DNA of 64,000 nucleotides, from contig NZ_JAMZDZ010000001.1 in the NCBI RefSeq assembly GCF_024172085.1, positions 6,634,001 to 6,698,000 on the forward strand, written 5' to 3'. The notes under the pieces were generated by a model. It saw nothing but the letters and a program-made list of their open reading frames with translations. It ran no database searches and was not told the DNA's origin. Source of the stretch: Hamadaea flava (lineage in GTDB: Bacteria > Actinomycetota > Actinomycetes > Mycobacteriales > Micromonosporaceae). Positions 61,631-64,000 of the stretch are shown in pieces. The translations under genes and the position numbers were made by a program. The stretch's first letter is position 1; every line of letters begins with the position of its first letter.

Positions 61631-62134
61631 TCAGCCGACCGGGAACAGCAGGCACGACGAGGTCGCGTGGGCGACCAGCCGGCCGGCCTCGTCGGTCAGC
61701 GTCGCCTGGGCCAGCGCCGTCCGCCGTCCCTGCGACAGGACCGTGCCCTCGCAGGTGACCAGCCCGGATTCGACCGTCACCGGTCGCAGGTACTTCACGG
61801 TCAGATCCATGCTCGTGTAGCCGATCCCGGCGGGCAGCGTCGAGTGGACGGCGCAGCCTGCGCCGGTGTCGAGCAGCGTCGAGATCACGCCGCCGTGCAC
61901 CGTGCCGAGTGGGTTGTAGTGGAACTCCTGGGCCTTCATGGTCACCACGACCCGCCCGAATTCGGCGGTGAAGTCCTGCATGTCCAGCAGGCGCATGATC
62001 GGCGGGGGCGGCAGCTCGCCGGCGACCATGAGCTGGAGCAGCTCCAGCCCGGTCAGTTCGGCCGGAGCCTGGGCGTATACACCGGGGTCGTCCCACTCGA
62101 ACGTTCGCGTGCGCTGCTGCTGGGTCTGCGTCAT
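61631..62134 (-). CDS. PaaI-family hotdog thioesterase
   Basis: The 167-residue protein has the hotdog signature YNPLGTVHGGVISTLLDTGAGCAVHSTL and LTVKYLRPVTVESG. The Asp in LLDTG lies at the usual catalytic position. It cleaves acyl- or aryl-CoA thioesters in the cytosol. It is divergent from an HxlR regulator with a 55-nt gap, so co-control is likely. Confidence 0.92.
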   Translation of the reverse strand: MTQTQQQRTRTFEWDDPGVYAQAPAELTGLELLQLMVAGELPPPPIMRLLDMQDFTAEFGRVVVTMKAQEFHYNPLGTVHGGVISTLLDTGAGCAVHSTLPAGIGYTSMDLTVKYLRPVTVESGLVTCEGTVLSQGRRTALAQATLTDEAGRLVAHATSSCLLFPVG

Positions 62135-62189
62135 GAACCCAGGCTGCCGACGCTTGCTGAGTCTGTCAAGAAGACTTAGGTTGTCTCAC

Positions 62190-62672
62190 ATGAGGCCGGC
62201 GGCGTTGGAATGGTCCGTGGAGAACTGCACGGTCGGGCGCGCCATGGCCGTCCTGGGCGAGCGGTGGACCTTCGTCGTGCTGCGCGAAGTCTTCAACGGC
62301 GTACGGCGGTTCGACGACATGCGGAGGCACACCGACATTCCCCGGCAGGTGCTCACCAACCGGCTCGCGACGCTGGTCGAGCAGGGGGTGCTGCGCCGCG
62401 AGCCCTACCGCGAGCCGGGCGAGCGGCTGCGCCACGAGTACCGGCTGACCGAGAAGGGCTTCGATCTCTATCCGGTCCTCGTCGCGGTCTGGGAATGGGG
62501 CGACCGCTATCTGGCCGACCCCGACGGCTCGCCCGTGACGGTCGCTCATCGCGACTGCGGCGCCACTGTCGGCGTACAACTCGTCTGTTCGGAGGGACAC
62601 GTGCTGAAGTCGCCGCGCGAGGCCGCGACGCGCCCGGGACCGGGCGCGCGGCCGTTCGGAGCGCAAGCATGA
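62190..62672 (+). CDS. HxlR-family winged-helix regulator
   Basis: The ATG has TAGGTT seven bases upstream; 160 residues. CTVGRAMAVLGERWTFVVLREVFNGVRRFDDMRRHTDIP, then VLTNRLATLVEQGVLRREPY, is the HxlR core with its conserved Cys near residue 13. A C-terminal Cys pair (HRDCGATVGV, QLVCSEGH) may be redox- or metal-sensitive. The gap to the divergent thioesterase holds CAAG-n4-CTTA, a possible operator. Its stop overlaps the AidB-like gene by ATGA. Confidence 0.92.
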   Translation: MRPAALEWSVENCTVGRAMAVLGERWTFVVLREVFNGVRRFDDMRRHTDIPRQVLTNRLATLVEQGVLRREPYREPGERLRHEYRLTEKGFDLYPVLVAVWEWGDRYLADPDGSPVTVAHRDCGATVGVQLVCSEGHVLKSPREAATRPGPGARPFGAQA

Positions 62673-64000
62673 CGCATGAGGTCGTCAACCAGGCCCCGCC
62701 GCTGATCGGCCACGACGTCGCCGCGGACCCGGCGCTGCTGGAAGCACTGGTACGCGAGGGCGCGGAGTGGCATCGCGGCGACCTGCACGCGCTAGGACGC
62801 CTGGCGGGGAGCGAGGAGGCGCAGCGGTGGGCTGACGAGGCCAACCGCTACTCGCCGGTGCTGCGCACCCACGACCGGTACGGGCATCGGATCGACGAGG
62901 TGGAGTTCCATCCGTCCTGGCACGAGCTGATGGGTGTGGCGGTCGAGCACGGGCTCGCGGGCGCCCCCTGGGCCGATCCGCGCCCGGGCGCGCACGTCGC
63001 CCGGGCGGCGGACATGCTGGTCTGGGGCACTGTCGAGCAGGGGCACATCTGCCCGATCTCGATGACGTACGCCGTGATCCCGGCACTGCGGGCGCAACCT
63101 GACCTCGCCGCGGTCTACGAGCCGCTGCTGACCTCGCGGGTCTACGACCCGGGTCTGCGTGCGCCCCTCGGGAAGGCCGGGCTGCTCGCGGGCATGGGGA
63201 TGACCGAGAAGCAGGGCGGCTCCGACGTCCGCGCCAACTCCACGGTCGCCGTCCCGGAGACCGACGGGACGTGGCGGCTCACGGGCCACAAGTGGTTCAC
63301 CAGCGCGCCGATGAACGACCTGTTCCTGGTGCTGGCCCAGGCCCCGGGCGGGCTGTCGTGCTTCCTCGTGCCGCGAGTGCTGCCCGACGGGTCCCGCAAT
63401 ACGTTCCGCATCCAGCGGCTGAAGGACAAGCTCGGCAACCGCAGCAACGCGAGCAGCGAGCCGGAGTTCGACGGCACCGTCGCGTGGCTCGTCGGGCCGG
63501 AGGGCCGGGGCGTGCGCACCATCATCGAGATGGTCACGATGACCCGGCTGGACTGCGGACTCGGCTCCGCCGCCGGGATGCGTGCCGCCCTGATGCAGGC
63601 GGTGCACCACACCCGGCACCGGTCGGCGTTCGGCGGGCTGCTGATCGACAAGCCGCTGATGCGTACGGTGCTGGCCGATCTGGCGCTGGAATCCGAAGCG
63701 GCCACCTGTCTCATGATGCGCGTCGCGGGCGCGGTCGATCGTGCGTCGCACGGCGACTCCGGCGAGGCGGACTTCCAGCGGATCGCCACGGCGCTGGCCA
63801 AGTACTGGATCTGCAAGCGGCAGCCGATGATGGTCGCCGAGGCGCTGGAATGCCTGGGCGGCAACGGATACGTCGAGGAATCGGGGATGCCCCGGCTCTA
63901 CCGGGAGGCTCCGCTCAACGGGATCTGGGAGGGCTCGGGCAACGTCACCGCACTCGACGTCCTGCGGGCATCGCGTACCTCGCCGTCGACTGTGGACGCG
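62669..64000 (+). CDS. AidB-like acyl-CoA dehydrogenase-family protein, 3' end outside the window
   Basis: Translation starts at the ATG of an ATGA overlap with the HxlR gene; 444 residues are present and the frame is still open at base 64000. MGMTEKQGGSDVRANST, FTSAPMNDLFLVLAQA, FRIQRLKDKLGNRSNASSE and ECLGGNGYVEESGMPRLYRE...IWEGSGNV are the AidB/IBR3-type markers. AidB binds FAD and DNA in the E. coli alkylation response and has weak isovaleryl-CoA dehydrogenase activity. Here it is coupled to HxlR and faces a thioesterase, so an acyl-CoA role is equally possible. Confidence 0.92.
   Translation, partial: MTHEVVNQAPPLIGHDVAADPALLEALVREGAEWHRGDLHALGRLAGSEEAQRWADEANRYSPVLRTHDRYGHRIDEVEFHPSWHELMGVAVEHGLAGAPWADPRPGAHVARAADMLVWGTVEQGHICPISMTYAVIPALRAQPDLAAVYEPLLTSRVYDPGLRAPLGKAGLLAGMGMTEKQGGSDVRANSTVAVPETDGTWRLTGHKWFTSAPMNDLFLVLAQAPGGLSCFLVPRVLPDGSRNTFRIQRLKDKLGNRSNASSEPEFDGTVAWLVGPEGRGVRTIIEMVTMTRLDCGLGSAAGMRAALMQAVHHTRHRSAFGGLLIDKPLMRTVLADLALESEAATCLMMRVAGAVDRASHGDSGEADFQRIATALAKYWICKRQPMMVAEALECLGGNGYVEESGMPRLYREAPLNGIWEGSGNVTALDVLRASRTSPSTVDA

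Overview
This 64 kb window is chromosomal DNA of a high-G+C actinobacterium (about 70% G+C by eye). The nearest fit is Micromonosporaceae (Micromonospora, Actinoplanes and relatives). Reasons: frequent CGTACG-type words, GTG starts, SCO4848-, DUF3052-, DUF4235- and DUF4383-family genes, a homodimeric-type AceE, a PQQ-type dehydrogenase next to a GH87-like glucanase, and many starts with a TANNNT box 6-7 nt upstream, the usual actinobacterial leaderless layout. Genus assignment is inference. I saw one tRNA gene and no rRNA, CRISPR array, insertion sequence, integrase or prophage gene.

Regions. 0-8 kb: the 3' part of a sugar-binding protein gene, then a minus-strand unit (AMIN-like exported protein, OmpR-type regulator, sensor kinase, GerMN lipoprotein, YjbQ) with two near-identical GTAAC-n6-GTAAC boxes placed 45-46 nt before its two exported-protein genes, a short Rho and an M48 protease. 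8-25 kb: aceE, a nuclease-like protein with an altered active site, SDR and IclR genes, HAD, MOSC, PhzF, GNAT, small membrane proteins, MuiA, a metallophosphoesterase, an MFS pump, a fused E1 alpha-beta dehydrogenase, DUF3052, a peroxiredoxin and tRNA-Val(TAC). 25-34 kb: VOC and OsmC proteins, then two large divergent secreted proteins: a CBM/FN3/PQQ-dehydrogenase/PEBP fusion and a 1427-residue multidomain GH87-like beta-helix enzyme. 34-40 kb: YbaK, TetR, GNAT-NTF2 fusion, BtuF-like binding protein, membrane proteins, TPR and DUF4236 proteins, and a GAF regulator.

40-54 kb is a catabolic block: two overlapping acyl-CoA dehydrogenase genes that look like an alpha-beta pair, a complete branched-chain-type ABC importer, two TetR regulators, an aldehyde dehydrogenase/alcohol dehydrogenase operon, a third acyl-CoA dehydrogenase and an acyl-CoA ligase. 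Together they could import a compound and take alcohol to aldehyde to acid to acyl-CoA to enoyl-CoA. A shared candidate operator joins the two flanks of the second TetR gene. 54-64 kb: an operon of GNAT, glutamine-transaminase-like aminotransferase and omega-amidase-like hydrolase, an unrecognised 427-residue protein, PlsC, an acyl-ACP desaturase behind a large palindrome and joined to a KstD-like flavoprotein, a thioesterase, an HxlR regulator and an AidB-like protein cut by the window end.

The most unusual features are non-coding: long perfect or near-perfect intergenic palindromes carrying GATC near the outer end of the stem, two of them copies of one 61-nt element 37 kb apart, and -10 boxes that share bases with the stop codon of the previous gene.
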